A stretch of DNA of 64,000 nt from Aphrophora alni (taxonomy: Eukaryota; Arthropoda; Insecta; Hemiptera; Aphrophoridae), in the NCBI GenBank assembly GCA_963513935.1, contig OY740769.1, forward strand, positions 36,545,120 through 36,609,119. Direction: 5' to 3'. The position numbers were made by a program, and so were the translations under genes. Shown piece by piece: positions 42,174 to 56,064 of the stretch. The notes under the pieces are model-generated. The model saw only the letters and a program-made list of their open reading frames with translations, did no database searches and was not told the DNA's origin. Every line of letters begins with the position of its first letter. Positions within the stretch are counted from its first letter, which is position 1.

Positions 42174-42380
42174 CTAGTTGGATTCAAACCATGTTTTAAG
42201 TAGTCTTGGGTTAGATCCTTCTCTTTCATCATTCAGGTCTTTCTTGACCAACTTTCGACTTTTTACAACCCTGAAGCTATTAGAGATTTGTGAACTCAGG
42301 ATCTTTATTTTATATTCTTTTCTTCCAGTTGTCAAAAAGCGATGATGGCCAAGAGGTTTTTCACCTTTAAACAACAAGGG
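42174..42380 (-). repeat. unnamed dispersed repeat (copy 2, longest)
   Basis: Relative of 2338-2460 (opposite orientation) and of 57690-57750 (same orientation). The minus strand has an open frame of 67 codons ending FESN, of uncertain meaning. Confidence 0.4.
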
Positions 42381-43190
42381 GAAAAGGGAAATGTAAATGT
42401 TTTGTATTTACTAACAATTAACTGAACATCAATGACCTTTCAATTACATAACCAATGAATACATTACTATAACCAGCAATAATTGCATCTATCATAGGAA
42501 AATTAGATTCCCGTTAGGGAATACTAATATTGAACAAGTGATTGGGGAAAAAAATCATTATTCGTAAGGAATCAATATAAAATTAACATTGAAAAAATTT
42601 ACCGTTGATTTTCAAAAACAAATAACTTATGATAGCTGATTTTAAAATGTAAATGTGATTTTTGATATAGGACGGTGTTTTTTATTTTAAATTTAATCCG
42701 GTTGGGAAAATATACGGAGAAATGATATATTGGAATCTGATCTTCACTATATTCTCCAAACAGTCAGTTAGTTTTGTCAACTGATTTGGGTACCGGTTGT
42801 TACTTTACCCCTTTCCCTCCCCACCCAATCGTCCCATCCCTCTTATACCAGTCATTCTTGTTTATGGCAGTTCATGTAAATTGTTTTAACATACCTCTAC
42901 TCAGTGTTTGTGTAAACCTCTGCTCCACAATAAATTCACAAGCTACGTATAACAGCATTTAATTACTTCTTGTTTTTGTGCTGTTGAATTATAATAAAGT
43001 TGTTAGTTTTACCTTAGGTGAACCAAATCGGGAAGAAATATATTTGAATTTCGACTAGTCATTTTCAGTTCAGTACTTTAATAACTTTCCTTTTTACAAT
43101 AAAGCTCTGGCTTTTCATTTTTCATTCCTATTTACCACTACATAATCTGGGCAACGAACTCACTAACAATTTTACCAAGGATCCTTTCAA
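42381..43190. other. no recognisable gene
   Basis: AT-rich DNA. A 62-codon plus frame at 42774-42962 has no support. Confidence 0.45.
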
Positions 43191-43194
43191 GAAG

Positions 43195-43775
43195 ACAGTT
43201 TCTGTTGCTGACTTTTACAAATAGAGGATAATGGAGCGTGATGGGGAAGAATAACTACTGTTGTTCCGTAAACTACTTAATCAATTGCTGATTGATATGT
43301 ATGCGAATATTTAGCCTGAAAGATACAAATGAATTCGTAACAATCAGAAAAAGGTTAAAGAAGTGAGGAGTGTTTTCATATTCTCCTGTGAGCAGAAAAA
43401 AATACGACCAGTGTCCATTGACAAAGTTATAAGCGCTGAAATTCCTAGTCTCGACCCAGCTCCCACCCTCCGTGAGATTATAAAGACAACTATGACCCAC
43501 GGTCAATGTAGAACCGTCAATAACAATTCATCCTACATGGCGTATGGTAGCCTACACCAAGAATTACCACCTGGCGCTTTGAAGGGAACTTGAAGGGCTA
43601 TCTTCAGTATCACGGGCGGTCCCCAGGAAACGGTTGGGTTTACTGCCAACATCAGTAAAGTCGACTTCGATAATCGCTGGGTGCTGCCATACAATCCAGT
43701 CTTGTCACGCACTTTCGCGGTTCATATTAACATTAAGTTTTGCAATTCTGTCTAAGCTTTCAAAATATGTATTTC
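43195..43775 (+). pseudogene. Helitron Rep/helicase protein relic
   Basis: Plus-strand pieces follow the order of the Helitron RepHel protein. At 43213-43360, DFYK.RIM and LLLFRKLLNQLLIDMYANI, ending near PERYK and IRNNQKKVKE. At 43396-43590, KKIRPVSIDKVISAEIP then TLREIIKTTMTHGQCRTVNN. At 43630-43770, FDNRWVLPYNPVLSRTFAVH and INIKFCNSV. The first piece has three in-frame stops. About a hundred residues that should separate the first and second pieces, including the HUH-type histidine motif, are missing. A frameshift lies near 43590. It is a rolling-circle transposon remnant without function. Confidence 0.85.
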
Positions 43776-45084
43776 TCCTCTTACTGTATTTTAAAATTAT
43801 TCCAATAAAATAAATCCTGGGTAACCAATAGTATAGGCCTATTAAGTATGCCAATAAAGAAAACTGATTGTGCCAACTAAATATACTCAACATTCCGTTA
43901 ATTGATATTGTAGGTTAGCATATGAATTACATAAATAAATTTATCTACAATATGCAACGCTTTCGTCGAACTTTCTACACCCAGACGAATGAAACTCAAA
44001 TTTCGACAATATTTATTTTATTTTCATAACAACCATGATTCAGTGAAATCATCGTCTCAATTTTAATCAGGTACACAAGTTTTAGTCAAATGAAATGATA
44101 CAGACTATGCTAATGTATTTAGCAGCGGTAACGTTAAAACGCAAATCTAGTGTCTTTAAAATAATCAATACGGGTTTAACCAATGCCATTACTGCTGTAT
44201 TTACAAGTCATTTGCCTAGCCTTTTTAAGTTCAGTTGCTTATATCTTGTTTATCTGGAAACAACTTAAGATTATGACTTACTAATTGAAACGTCATCTGG
44301 ATGAAAATTAATATTTGTGTTGGACGTCTTTGTGATGTTTGTCTTTAGTATAAGAGCTAACATAGTCTAAGCTGTTAATTTATTGTGTAGGCCTATATTA
44401 TTTATTTAAACAATGCAATACTTCACAAATATCTTATTGGGTAAACCATGTTTATTAAGTGAATAAGATAACTAAATTCAGTCGTATCGTTATACTCACT
44501 TGGTAATATATATTTAACATTTAACTTAAAGAAAAGTAAAATGAAAGGATATTAACGGTTGTAAATGAAAAACAACTTATGTATAAAATGTCACTTGCCT
44601 GCCTTTAATTCTCACAAGAGGTGGAAGTTTAATATGTATCTTCTTTGTGAGTATCCTGTTATGTCATGCGGCAATGTTAATATTTAACAAACTTAACGCT
44701 TCCCTCTCAAGTATATTCTTTGTTTGTGGTTAAATCTACGTAAAATATCTTTACATTTAGTTAGAATAATTGCATAAACATATAATATATTTATGAAAAT
44801 AACTTTTATGATAATGAAAATTATATAGTGTTCCGTTTTTAATGTCAGCATCAATCCGATAAAGCCATATATATTTTAAAAGTTATAGTATATATTTTGT
44901 GTTTACATTTGCAACTTCTTAGATAATAAAAACAGTGATTTTAGGTAAAAATTGTTTGAATAATATTTACGTAACACTGAACAAAATTTGTTTACTGTAA
45001 TTATAGCTATTACTGTATTAACATGAAAACTTCAGTTTTATTGGACGATCGTTTAGGCTAGGTAGTTATCATTTCTACAAACTG
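43776..45084. other. AT-rich DNA without recognisable gene
   Basis: No frame of coding quality; two TAGGCCTA octamers at 43834 and 44388. Confidence 0.5.
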
Positions 45085-45535
45085 CTAGTGCCACTACATT
45101 TCACCCCAGCTTAGATAATAACATTGCCGAAGAGGATCTGGAATAATCAGATGCAATCGATATGCAACAAAATCTAACACAGCCAAATGAATCCTAACAT
45201 CAGCAATTGTATGATCAGCAAGTTCAATGAAGCGTAAACGTCATGTAGAGTCCTCTTTGATCTATTTTATGATGTCTCAATGCCTACTGCGGACAGAAGA
45301 CCAGAAGCTGGATCATTGATACTATCAAGGGAATGAGGATTTCTTCACTTCCACAGTTATGAATACTCGCCAAACATTACATCTCCTCAAATGCATCCCT
45401 GGCCTTCCTACCCGACACCTTACTCTCAAACTCCATGCCTTGAGCTCAAATGTCTACTAGCTCATTTATCACTTCTTTAGACAACGAGTCTTACAGCGAA
45501 CAAGAATCTGTGGAAATATTTAATGATCCATCCTA
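45085..45535 (+). pseudogene. decayed coding-like stretch, possibly BESS-motif protein
   Basis: GC-richer than its surroundings. Plus-strand frames give KRKRHVESSLIYFMMSQCL then EDQKLD, loosely like the BESS motif region of MADF/BESS proteins (aromatic, S, x, L..., EDQKL). Later SSFITSLDNESYSEQE is open to near 45535. Stops occur in every frame. Such proteins exist both as host factors and as accessory proteins of PIF/Harbinger transposons. The assignment is weak. Confidence 0.25.
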
Positions 45536-47748
45536 AAATATTTCTATCTTTCTTAATAATAGTTTTTATATAAAAAGACTAATTTTGTCCGTCTGTGTGA
45601 CTTTTATAATTTTAGTAATTTACCTATGTTTATGACGCGTTTCCTATCTTTTTCATCATCAGATTCTCGCTCTATTGTGGTCGTTAATAAATCAAAATAA
45701 ATGTATATACAGTCAATATAAAACAAACACAAACACACACGCACATTAACAAAATGTAACACAATTACAATTTTGGGTTCATATACTAAACAAATTACCT
45801 TAAACAAATAACTATATAATGCTCACAAATATCATTAATAAAATATCATTTAAGGCCTTATAAAATATTCATCTTTTTTCTGCACCTAAATTAAACATTT
45901 AAATCACATTTGTAAGTTTCAATTTCATCAATATTGTGTAAAGATTAACTACAAAAATTAATTTTTAAAACATTAAAAAGTGATGTTTTAAAAATTTTAA
46001 CGTTAAAAAAGTCTGACAAATTCCATTTCTATTCAATCCTATCAAAGGAACATAAATCAATATTACACACAATATTATTTTTCAAAATAGGAAACTATGA
46101 CACACTAGAGGCTGTTATACAACAATACATTCGTTAGGCCTAATATGTTGCTGTCTTGTTGTTTCCCCAAAACAGGAAATTGTGTTTCCCCAGAGTACAA
46201 TGTATGTCAGTCAAACTAATTTAAGTATTGTGATTTACCGTGGTTTCATTCTAAGCCTTCCAACATGGGATGTGACTTTACTACCTTCACTGTTTCAACT
46301 TATTGTAGCTTCCTTGTAGGGTTATAAACGTTTCCTTTCCTCCCCTTGCTTATCTCAACTCCAAAAGATAATGTTAACAAATGACTTATATATTTAAAAT
46401 GTTATTCTATTTGTTACGTCACTTATAAAATAATAATTTAATGTAATAAAAAACTCAATAATTTTACTCGAAAATTTACAAATAAATTAACAATAAAACA
46501 ATTCTTTCAACAAAACGATTTGTTTTCTTGTGGAAATGTTTCTTGAATTGATTTTCCACTATTGATCATGTTAAATGAACTAAATTTTATTGTTAATCAA
46601 TTTTAAACATATTTGCTACTAGAAAAGAAAATATGGAACAGTTACTATTGACAGATTACTCAGTCAGAGATCTTTGAATCAAACGTAATTAATATTTACA
46701 GTTACATAGTGTGCGCACAGTTTAAGTAGAACATTTTATTTCGATTTTGTTGATCATTTTTAATAAGACTATGATTTAAGCGCTTAACAAAAATGTAAAA
46801 AAGTAATAAATCAACTAACTATTTTATATAAGGTGGTAATTTTTTTTTTTTAAATAAACAGCAGACTTAAAAGAACAACCAACATATAGCTTTTACTTGA
46901 AAGTGTTATAAATAAATAATGTGTAAAATATTATTTTAATTTACAACAATTTTTAAGCTGAAAATAGTTGTATATTTGCCACTTGGATGTACAGTACTAA
47001 AAAGCTTTTATTTTATTGTTCTCATTATTATTTTGTTTAAAGGTGTATCGCAGGGATATCTAAGTATCTTTTTAATTATTTTAATAAATATAAATTTGTA
47101 AAAATTTTACTATAGTTGACATGTTTAACGAAAACTAAAAATCGGAATTTCCATGGCGTAGTGTTAAGTACGCTTATGTGTAAATGTTCTGCATGTTTTT
47201 ACTATAGTGGTTTTAACATTTACATTTATACTTAGAGAACAATTTATGATCTACCTTTACATTATTAAAACCTGCAATTCCCGTTGCAACCTACCACAAG
47301 ATACATAAAGTGTGATTATCCTAGACTATAACCAAGCAAAACCACCGCCGTGAGGGATTGCTGTTTAACAGGCAAAAATATTACATAAAGCAAACAGTGA
47401 CGATTGTCGTAAATTTCTATATTATACACCTGTATGAAGTCCATAAACCTTATAATTTCTACTACAACGAAGGACAAATTGTTTGCACTTTAACCTCGAT
47501 TGATACACCTCAATGTATTCATTTTAAGATGCACACAGTCTCATGGTCAGACCTGACTTTATTTCTCTATGATCACTCTGAATCTTGAAACCGATCAGTA
47601 TCTTTTTGTTGCAACAACTGACAATCAATCTCAATTTCACATCAATTATTCTAATCGTGATGTTTCTTTTTGATCAATGTGTTGATTGGGATATCAAAAT
47701 ATTAACCTCAAACTAGGTTATAGATATTGTGAAACATTTAAAATTATT

Positions 47749-47750
<2 letters not shown>
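45536..47750. other. AT-rich DNA without recognisable gene
   Basis: A slightly GC-richer patch at 46130-46370 has no open frame. A 76-codon plus frame at 47358-47588 has no start, splice or domain support. Confidence 0.45.

Positions 47751-47804
<54 letters not shown>
47751..47804. repeat. (AT)n microsatellite
   Basis: About 27 AT units. Confidence 0.97.
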
Positions 47805-47808
<4 letters not shown>

Positions 47809-48572
47809 ACTACTGTATAATATTATAAAAATACTAAAATTATTTGATCTTTCATTAATTACAAATATTCTTGTTTGAAATCGTGATCGTACAAACAGAA
47901 GTTTCATTATTTTTTGGTTTATGGTATTTTATATGTAGATATTTATCATTAGTATATCGGGTATTCAATTTGTACAAGTACAAGAGTAAAAACTTCAATT
48001 GATGAAATCAAGAAAATAACAATCTTATAACGTCTTATATGGTACATTTTGTTATATTATAGTAATGAAATATATTAAATTTTTTTAATGCAATTACTTT
48101 CTGATATATCAGAAATATGAAAACGTTTTGAGATGAACCAAACAATCGGTGTTGCGTGTTCAAATTTGTAGTAGTCTATACAATTAGCAAAATATGTGAA
48201 TTTTGAATTAAGATCTATATATCTGTGTTACATTCTGTTCGCTGGCTCTTAAATGGGTATATTCATTTTTATTAAATGTTGTTAAAAATATATATTGTTC
48301 TTTTCAATAACAAAAAATATGATTAAATTTGTCTTCAATATAACCATTACATCCCAAATTTAATAATCTTCCATTTCCATAAGGAAATAATCTTAGGAGT
48401 TAAGAAGTTAACAATTTAAAATATGTGTCATGGTGCTAATGTTTTGTCCAAATTTATAAAATAGTTTCTACCTGTTTTGTTATATGTAGATCAAATTTAT
48501 CCCCGAAGGACTCAAACTAAATGTATTAACTTTAATGTAATAGCAGATATTTCTTGTTGAAACTCCATATTC
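47805..48572. other. AT-rich DNA without recognisable gene
   Basis: Nothing recognised. Confidence 0.5.
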
Positions 48573-48928
48573 AAGGATAAAATAAAGCAAAAGCTTAAAG
48601 TTTCAAATATTTATTAGTATAAATGAGCTACAATTGTTTCGCCTTGCGGCATCGACGGGCTACTGATAATTTACAGGTATAGACAACTATTCAAACATAA
48701 GTACAGGAAACTGAAATACAATAGAGAAACCTTTTTCTACCTGCCAGGTCATCCCCCTACCCTTTTCCCGATTTCTCTATTGTATTTCAGTTTCCTGTAC
48801 TTATGTTTGAATAGTTGTCTATACCTGTAAATTATCAGTAGCCCGTCGATGCCGCAAGGCGAAACAATTGTAGCTCATTTATACTAATAAATATTTGAAA
48901 CTTTAAGCTTTTGCTTTATTTTATCCTT
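48573..48928. mobile_element. perfect 157-bp inverted repeat (fold-back element)
   Basis: Arms 48573-48729 and 48772-48928 are exact reverse complements over all 157 bases I compared, with a 42-bp centre. The arms contain a GC-richer core. Read on the plus strand in the right arm this gives GTCGAT, a GCC-GCAA-GGC hairpin, then GAAAC (48845-48865). The same kind of core, GTTTCGCC then GGCAT on the other strand, is in the fold-back at 38682-39093. A transcript would form a long perfect double-stranded RNA. No target duplication was found at the ends. Confidence 0.92.
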
Positions 48929-51900
48929 TAAATGTATTAGTTGCAATTTCTTCAAAAATACCTGTTCATGGGTTAAAATCTGCTCAAACAATTTCTACTA
49001 AGTTTTATTAATTTTAATAATTCAGATCAGTTTCCGAACAAAAAAATAAAATAAAATCACAGTTTGTAATTTGAAAAATACAAAGCTGAATACTGACCAC
49101 CGTTATTATTTTCCAAATTACTATTGAAAATCAATTTCCCATTCATTCTGGTGAAACATATTTTTTTGTGTCATTAAAACCCACATATTTGATTAACATT
49201 TGATTGTCATTCTTTGCTCTAATTTTGATATATAGAAACGTTCAGGATGTTAACCATTATTAATTTCCCCTTTTAACTTATCAGGTATTTGTAATTTTAA
49301 GCGATGTATTTGTCCTCTTTTTTACAAAAATTAATAAATATCATTAGTCGATTTTGAGAATGATCCAATATTATTATAATTTTGGTCCATCTAGTTATGC
49401 TTTAATTGTGAGTTTGCCTTTGTACAGTTTTGTTTTAAAGGTCTGTAAGAATGTTACAGAATTGTTTAATTTAAAATAGTTATAGCTAATATAAGTAAAT
49501 AGCTATTTTAAAATATGTATACAATAATACAGTTATATATTACACCTTTATAAAGTATTTTTATTGACACTGGACATATATTTAACAAGTATTAACATGC
49601 TTAGTGGACATTTCGTTTAACAAGCTCACCTAAAAGGCAACATATGGACAACAATGACTGCCATTTATTTAAGGCTTTATTGTATCCTGGTTCCAGATGC
49701 TGCAAGTTATTTCCGGTTATAATTATTGTGGCCAAGTTTAGAGATGTTGATTTAATTATAACGAATCGTTAAGCTCCATAATGTTTACAGTGCAGTTGCA
49801 CCAATAACTGATTCCGGTTTTAATTATTGGTATTTCTGACCGAACTAGTTCCACTCAAACAGCCACTGTTAATACTCCTATGGATGAATACAATTATGCC
49901 TAAAATAATGACAATTCTTTTAAACCAACGACAAAGTATTATCTCATCCTTTAGAATTAAATATACATTTCTAAAAATGTTATTAATTTCAAAATTATAA
50001 TTCATTTACATATTAAAAATGAAAGTTAATTTTAAATACTCTAACACAAGAAACTGTATTTGCCTTCAAATGAAACAAAAAATATTTGCAAAATTGTATT
50101 AACTTTTGTACATACACATCATCAAATCCAAATACGAATGAATCTCTAAATTAAGAGAGAGAGAGGGATCGTAAGACAAAAACGCAACATCCATGTGGTT
50201 TTTAATACTGAAAGAAAACATTATTAAAATATTTACTAAAAATGAAGGTTCTAAGAAGTAAAAACTGAATGTATTTGTCACCTTATTAAATGAAACCAAC
50301 TGTGGTCAGGTTTATTTCAGTTTATTTAAAGTTATTCACAGATACTTAATGTTCTGTGACTTTCGGTGTGGTGCATTGGTTTATGTTTAGATTGACACAT
50401 TTCAACAATAATTTGCAGGATTACCATATTAGATCTTTTAGAAGGTGCCCATACTTTATTTTATTTTTTACCGTTTTATATTTGTCGTTGGACACTACAT
50501 TTTATTAAAACCTTTAGAAACAATGGTAACGAAATTCGAAATTTTGGTTTGGGATTTATACCATTTATTTCTTAAATTTCCAGTTATAGAATACAGACAT
50601 AATATTTATAAAGATACAGTCAAAACATGTTCCTGCGTTATACATATATTTTTTTAATTTTTAAATACAATTAAACTATGTGCGATGCATGGATGACAAT
50701 AATTATTTAAAAAGACATTTTATTTCTATTTCACTATTCAACACGTGATTATCTAAAATATCTATTCAAAAATCTATGAACGTGATTTTTTTAATTAAAA
50801 TTATTCCTCTTTCATTACGAATTAGCTAACAAAATAATATTGTATGTAGAATTACGAAAAGTTTAAATTATTTTAGTATACCTAATAAGTCAAACTTTTA
50901 TAATTGAAACTAAAATATCCTTTCACCTAATTAAACCAGATATTATAATTATTAAGGTAAACATCGTTATATTTCCACTAGGGATGAATTAAGTTGTGTA
51001 CTGTAAAGTATTGTTTTATACACTTCCCTACTGTTGTCATAACCAGTCACGTTAAATTAGTTTTGAATTTATGTATCTAGTCATGTTTCAGCATTAGAGT
51101 ATATATCAGAATGAAAGATATTTTATCCCGATATCTCACACCTGGCAATACCACTATACATTTTACTTGGACCATTTTCAAATACGTCTTTCTCAGCTTT
51201 TCGATTAAATGTCACAAAATATTTAATTGCTGAGTATTCATATTATGTGTAAAGTGTGAATATGGTTATAAATTAAAAACATTTTTACCCCATTTTAATA
51301 AAGGTCATGGCGATGGTATGAAAAAATAAACTTTTCATAAGTAAAACCTTATAAAAAAAATGAAATAAACAATCACAAAATTTAGGAATTGATACGACCT
51401 CTACTCCTAGTTTAAGGGGATATTGAGTAAAATTAAATTCTTATTACACCTACCCCTCATTAAAATTTCCTATTTAAACTATCTTTATTTTAAAATCTAT
51501 CTCTATTAATCTATCTATCTGTCTGTCTATATCACTTTCTGATGCACTTCCTATAGTAAACAAATATAAAGGGAAAAATATACTTATTATTATTTACGCA
51601 AGTACTTTAGAATCTATTATTAAATTACAACAATAAGTCAACTTAATTTTCTAAAAAGTCGTCACGTAATGCATGGCATAATTATAGCCATGTCAGGCCA
51701 TTCAACTTGATGTCAATAGTAAATATAATACTCATTATTTTCAGTAATCCGTCAGTTGGTACGCTTGACTGCAACACAATATCTCACAATACAAATCATT
51801 AATATATTAGAATGAAAATTAAATTGCACAATAAAAAATGCACTATGAACCAACTACATAAATATTTTCTGTTTTTTAATACTAATGCATTTATTTTTTT

Positions 51901-53126
51901 AAATAGCTGTTTTACTCAAATTACTATTTTAGAGGTTTCTGGTATGGCTGTTTATCAATAGCGGATTATGGACCTAGTTTTTTTACGTCCATAATATTGA
52001 AATAAACTGCTATGATTTATTGTCATACTTTAGTTTGATTAATTTAATATTTACGTGATGGTTAAACAGGTTTTACTGTTGTCTGTCCAAACACCATTTG
52101 TAATCAATGTCCCAATAGTAATAAACATGTTCGGCATAGTAATATTTTATGTACATGCTTCAGTAATTAAAATAGATATTAACACATCTATTGCTTCCAA
52201 TGGAAACAAATAAAAAGATAGAATTACTTTGAAGACTTTATATTTATATGTAGATTTCGTTTGCTCTGAGGGTTTTCTTGAATTATTGCTTCTTTCTCAG
52301 TAATTTTGAGAGTGAAAATGAAACACGATAATTTAAAAAAAGTATTGACATATTATCTAGTTTGCCCCTTTCTACTCAACGCCTCCTACAAAGAAAAATG
52401 TTTTCTCCTTTGCTAAAGTTACCTATACAGTATTTAAATATTATACATATATGTAGCTATATATATTTAAAATTTCTACAAAATCGGTAAACATTCAAAA
52501 AAATTAAGTTTTTTAATTTATAGTGTTTTGTTAGAAATAAGACATAAAATACAAATCAGGGACAAATATGAAGTTGGATTAAATTAATAAATATAAATTT
52601 CTAAAATGTTTTACATATTAAATTTAATTAACTTTGTTCATACATTTGGAACTAACTTCACAATTTTGATCAAAATGTTATATTAAAATGGAACTCGCTA
52701 ACACTATCACATACAATTTAGATTTATTGTCACTAATTACTTCACATATTCAATATAACAGCCTCTTGGTTAGTAAAACAATATTAGCCTCCCTTCAATT
52801 AAGACAATGATGTTGATTGACCGAAAAGGGGCACTTAACCTTCTTTATTGTATTTCCCAAAATTGCCTTTAACTGTCTTCAATAAATGTTACAAAATCTA
52901 AAAGTTGTAAAAATCTTACGATTGTTAAAATAGTGTATGTAGTCATGATAGTGAACTAATGATGGCAGGGCGAAGTTTGTAGAAATTTATGTTTATATAG
53001 AATGAGATTTTTTTTTTTAAATTAATATTATTAGTCTGGGCAACGAATGTTTGTTTATGTTCAATAAAAATTACCATCTAACACATTTACCCTCTTTAGT
53101 GTATAGAGTAGGGTTGGGTGTTTGTT

Positions 53127-53128
<2 letters not shown>
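48929..53128. other. AT-rich DNA without recognisable gene
   Basis: Frames at 49820-50657 on both strands have no support. Short (GA) and (CTAT)-like runs occur at 50150 and 51510. Confidence 0.5.

Positions 53129-53184
<56 letters not shown>
53129..53184. repeat. (AT)n microsatellite
   Basis: About 28 AT units. Confidence 0.97.
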
Positions 53185-53189
<5 letters not shown>

Positions 53190-56060
53190 ATGAAAGTTAG
53201 TATAAACACATGTAATTTCATTAAAATAATCATACAATATTTTAATTTAGTTAAAACTAATAATAAATATTACATTTCAAGTATTTATAAAATCATTTAT
53301 ATATGACATATATGCAATTTTTGTTGAATTTAGATTATTATAATTAACGTTCATAGGAAGAATTTTAAATTAAAATTTGTTTTTCTTCTTAAAAATTCTA
53401 GTCTATAAGTTAGAAAGAAAAACACCAAGACCAGAATTTAATATCAGCCAAGTTTAAGAGGAAAGTAAACTGGTGTGATTTATTTATATTGCTCTGATGT
53501 GAAAGTATATGGTTCTCAGCTGTATTTTACTGAATATGTACATCATAAAGCTACTAACATATGGTATCAACATTTTAAATAAAGAGCAACATCAGCAGTT
53601 AATATCTATTAAAATTGTATTGCACAAGGTTCTGTTGTGTACTCTATTATTGCACTAATTCACTTTCAAAACAATAATGATTAATTTTTAAATAGAATAT
53701 TACATTTTTTTTATTTATCGAGTGCTTTATAAGGGTCATTGTGTCCACGTTGTTAAGACATTTGTGTAAAAATTCACAATAAAAACACAGAGACCACTAA
53801 GGAGGTCTGTAAAAGTAAGATTGTTATTAGGGATGTAATGATTAATATATTAATAAATTACATATTATATTTTTAAAACTAAAACCAAGAAGTGTTAAAA
53901 CTAGAATCAATAAATAATAATGAATTTCATAATATTATTTTTTTTTTAGTTGCATGTATCACGGTTTCACTTACATACAATGCTTAGGAAAAGAATGCGC
54001 TAAGTTTTAATTTTGTGTTCACTTTTTTCTTTTTGATGTTTATATGATTTATACGTTTCAACTGACATTGCAATTGTTCATTAATATTTTGTTTATGTCT
54101 ATTTTTTTTTAATGAATCAATTTTGTTTTATCTATGTCATTATCGTTACAACAGTTGCATGTTTTTTAATTGTACTACAAAGATATACTAATTTCTTGTT
54201 TACCCCTTCAATTTGTCACCACACTCTAATAATTTCTTTTGTCGTAGAAAAGTTTTCTCGTTATGCAAGTTTGATATTAGAGTAATATATTGGTTTGCCT
54301 CAACTAAATATTGTATACATATCAATCTGTTACAAAGCACGTGTGTGGCAGGGTATACACTGTCAAAACTATTAGAGAAATCCTAATTTCGAATTACCAG
54401 TTATTGTTATCTCTCTCGTAATAACGTTGATAACCGAAACTATGAAATCCACATCAGTGTTATCCATTGAAAAATGTGGTACCACTTATCACACTGTAAT
54501 TTCTTTTCGTTCTTTTTTCGAATCTTGCGCATAGCTTGTCTGGTAAGGTAATAATACATTTAGTTTGGGTATCAATACAAATTTTAAATAGTTAAATATA
54601 TTTAATTAAATTTACTATTGTATATAACCCATGTTTATAGAGATTACTGAAAATTAGTTTGTAGATTCGGTGTTAGGAATAATTGGGTACGTTTTAAAGA
54701 ATGGATTTTTACCAGTGAGTCCTATAACATCCACGAATACCACGTTTTTTTAAAGCTTCTACTACAGCTTCACTCAATACGTAACTCACAAACTAGCTAA
54801 TAATGATAAAACTACAAAACAAAATTGTTACCTTCATGACCTCAATATTTAAAACCTCAACAATATCAAAATAGACAAACGAGTAGATGCTTACAATATA
54901 TTAATAAGTTTCTCTGGTTAAGTGACGTCAGCTGTATCCCGAGTACGTTTTGACGTTTATTTTCAATAGTTTTATGAGTAAAGTTCGAAACTTTTAACAT
55001 ATTAAAAATGGAAATATCGTCATATACGCCGCATACATTCCCCAAAGTTCCAAAAACTTGTTTCTTTATAACGCTACAAACAACTTTTAACGGAAGTTTT
55101 ATGTAGCAAGCTTGAACAGAAGAAATGAATATATTCCAAGAACTTATTAAATAGAGAGACCGAACAGGCTTGAAGCTGAAGTTTTATCTGGGTTACAACT
55201 GTTCATTACATAATTGGCGATTGTCCAAGAATTGCTTTCTTGGTTTCACAGTTTATCTGATTCCATGACTGTTTAGATGTTTTGTACAAAAGAAGAAATT
55301 ATAACATTTTTAGCAAACTTTTAACTGAGACTGAATTAGATGTATACGAAAAACAAAATAAATTAAAAAATGTTAATTTCAGAGAAGCAAAATTAGCAAA
55401 TACAACAAGCAGTGTATCTTTTTTCTATTCTACTATTAAAACCTCTTTCATACAAGCACTGATACCAGAGCCTACGAAATGTCCACTGATCCTAATCATA
55501 AAATAATTCACGTTATTTTTTGGTCACTCCATATTTGTTAACACTAGAGTTAGCAATTTATATCATATTTTGTTTAAACTTTGCGAGTTTTCCGTTTAAT
55601 CAGAAGAAAAAATATTCTTAAGTTATAACTAACAACAAATTTTATATTTCTTTTTATCAATGTTAAAATAAGTGAAGTATAACTGTTCTAATAAGTGAAA
55701 AATTAAAGCGAATTCGAGTAAAATTTACGATGTAATCTAGATTTTTACTGAACGTTGAATATGCCTTCAATTAAAAAAAATAATAAAACTTTGTAAAATG
55801 TAATAGGCCTAGTTATAGATAATTTAGTATTTACTAAAAACTAATATTTTTAAAATCTATGTGGAAACTAACAAAATGTGTAAGTTTTGTAACAAGTTAA
55901 AAGTGTTATTTATTACAAAATTTAAACTATTTTAAAAATAATTTGTTTCTATCATTTCCTTATATTTGTAGCAGAATAAACACATAAGCGTATATAAATA
56001 ATCACAATCTATTAATGAATCTGCCTTCTCTAACTCCATTATATAACTTGACCTGATTCG
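53185..56060. other. AT-rich DNA, one weak open frame
   Basis: The plus-strand frame at 55282-55506 (74 codons, TETELDVYEKQNKLK then QALIPEPTKCPLIL) is well mixed, and a T-rich stretch ending in AG lies before it, but no domain or second exon was found. Otherwise nothing recognised. Confidence 0.4.
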
Positions 56061-56064
56061 TATA

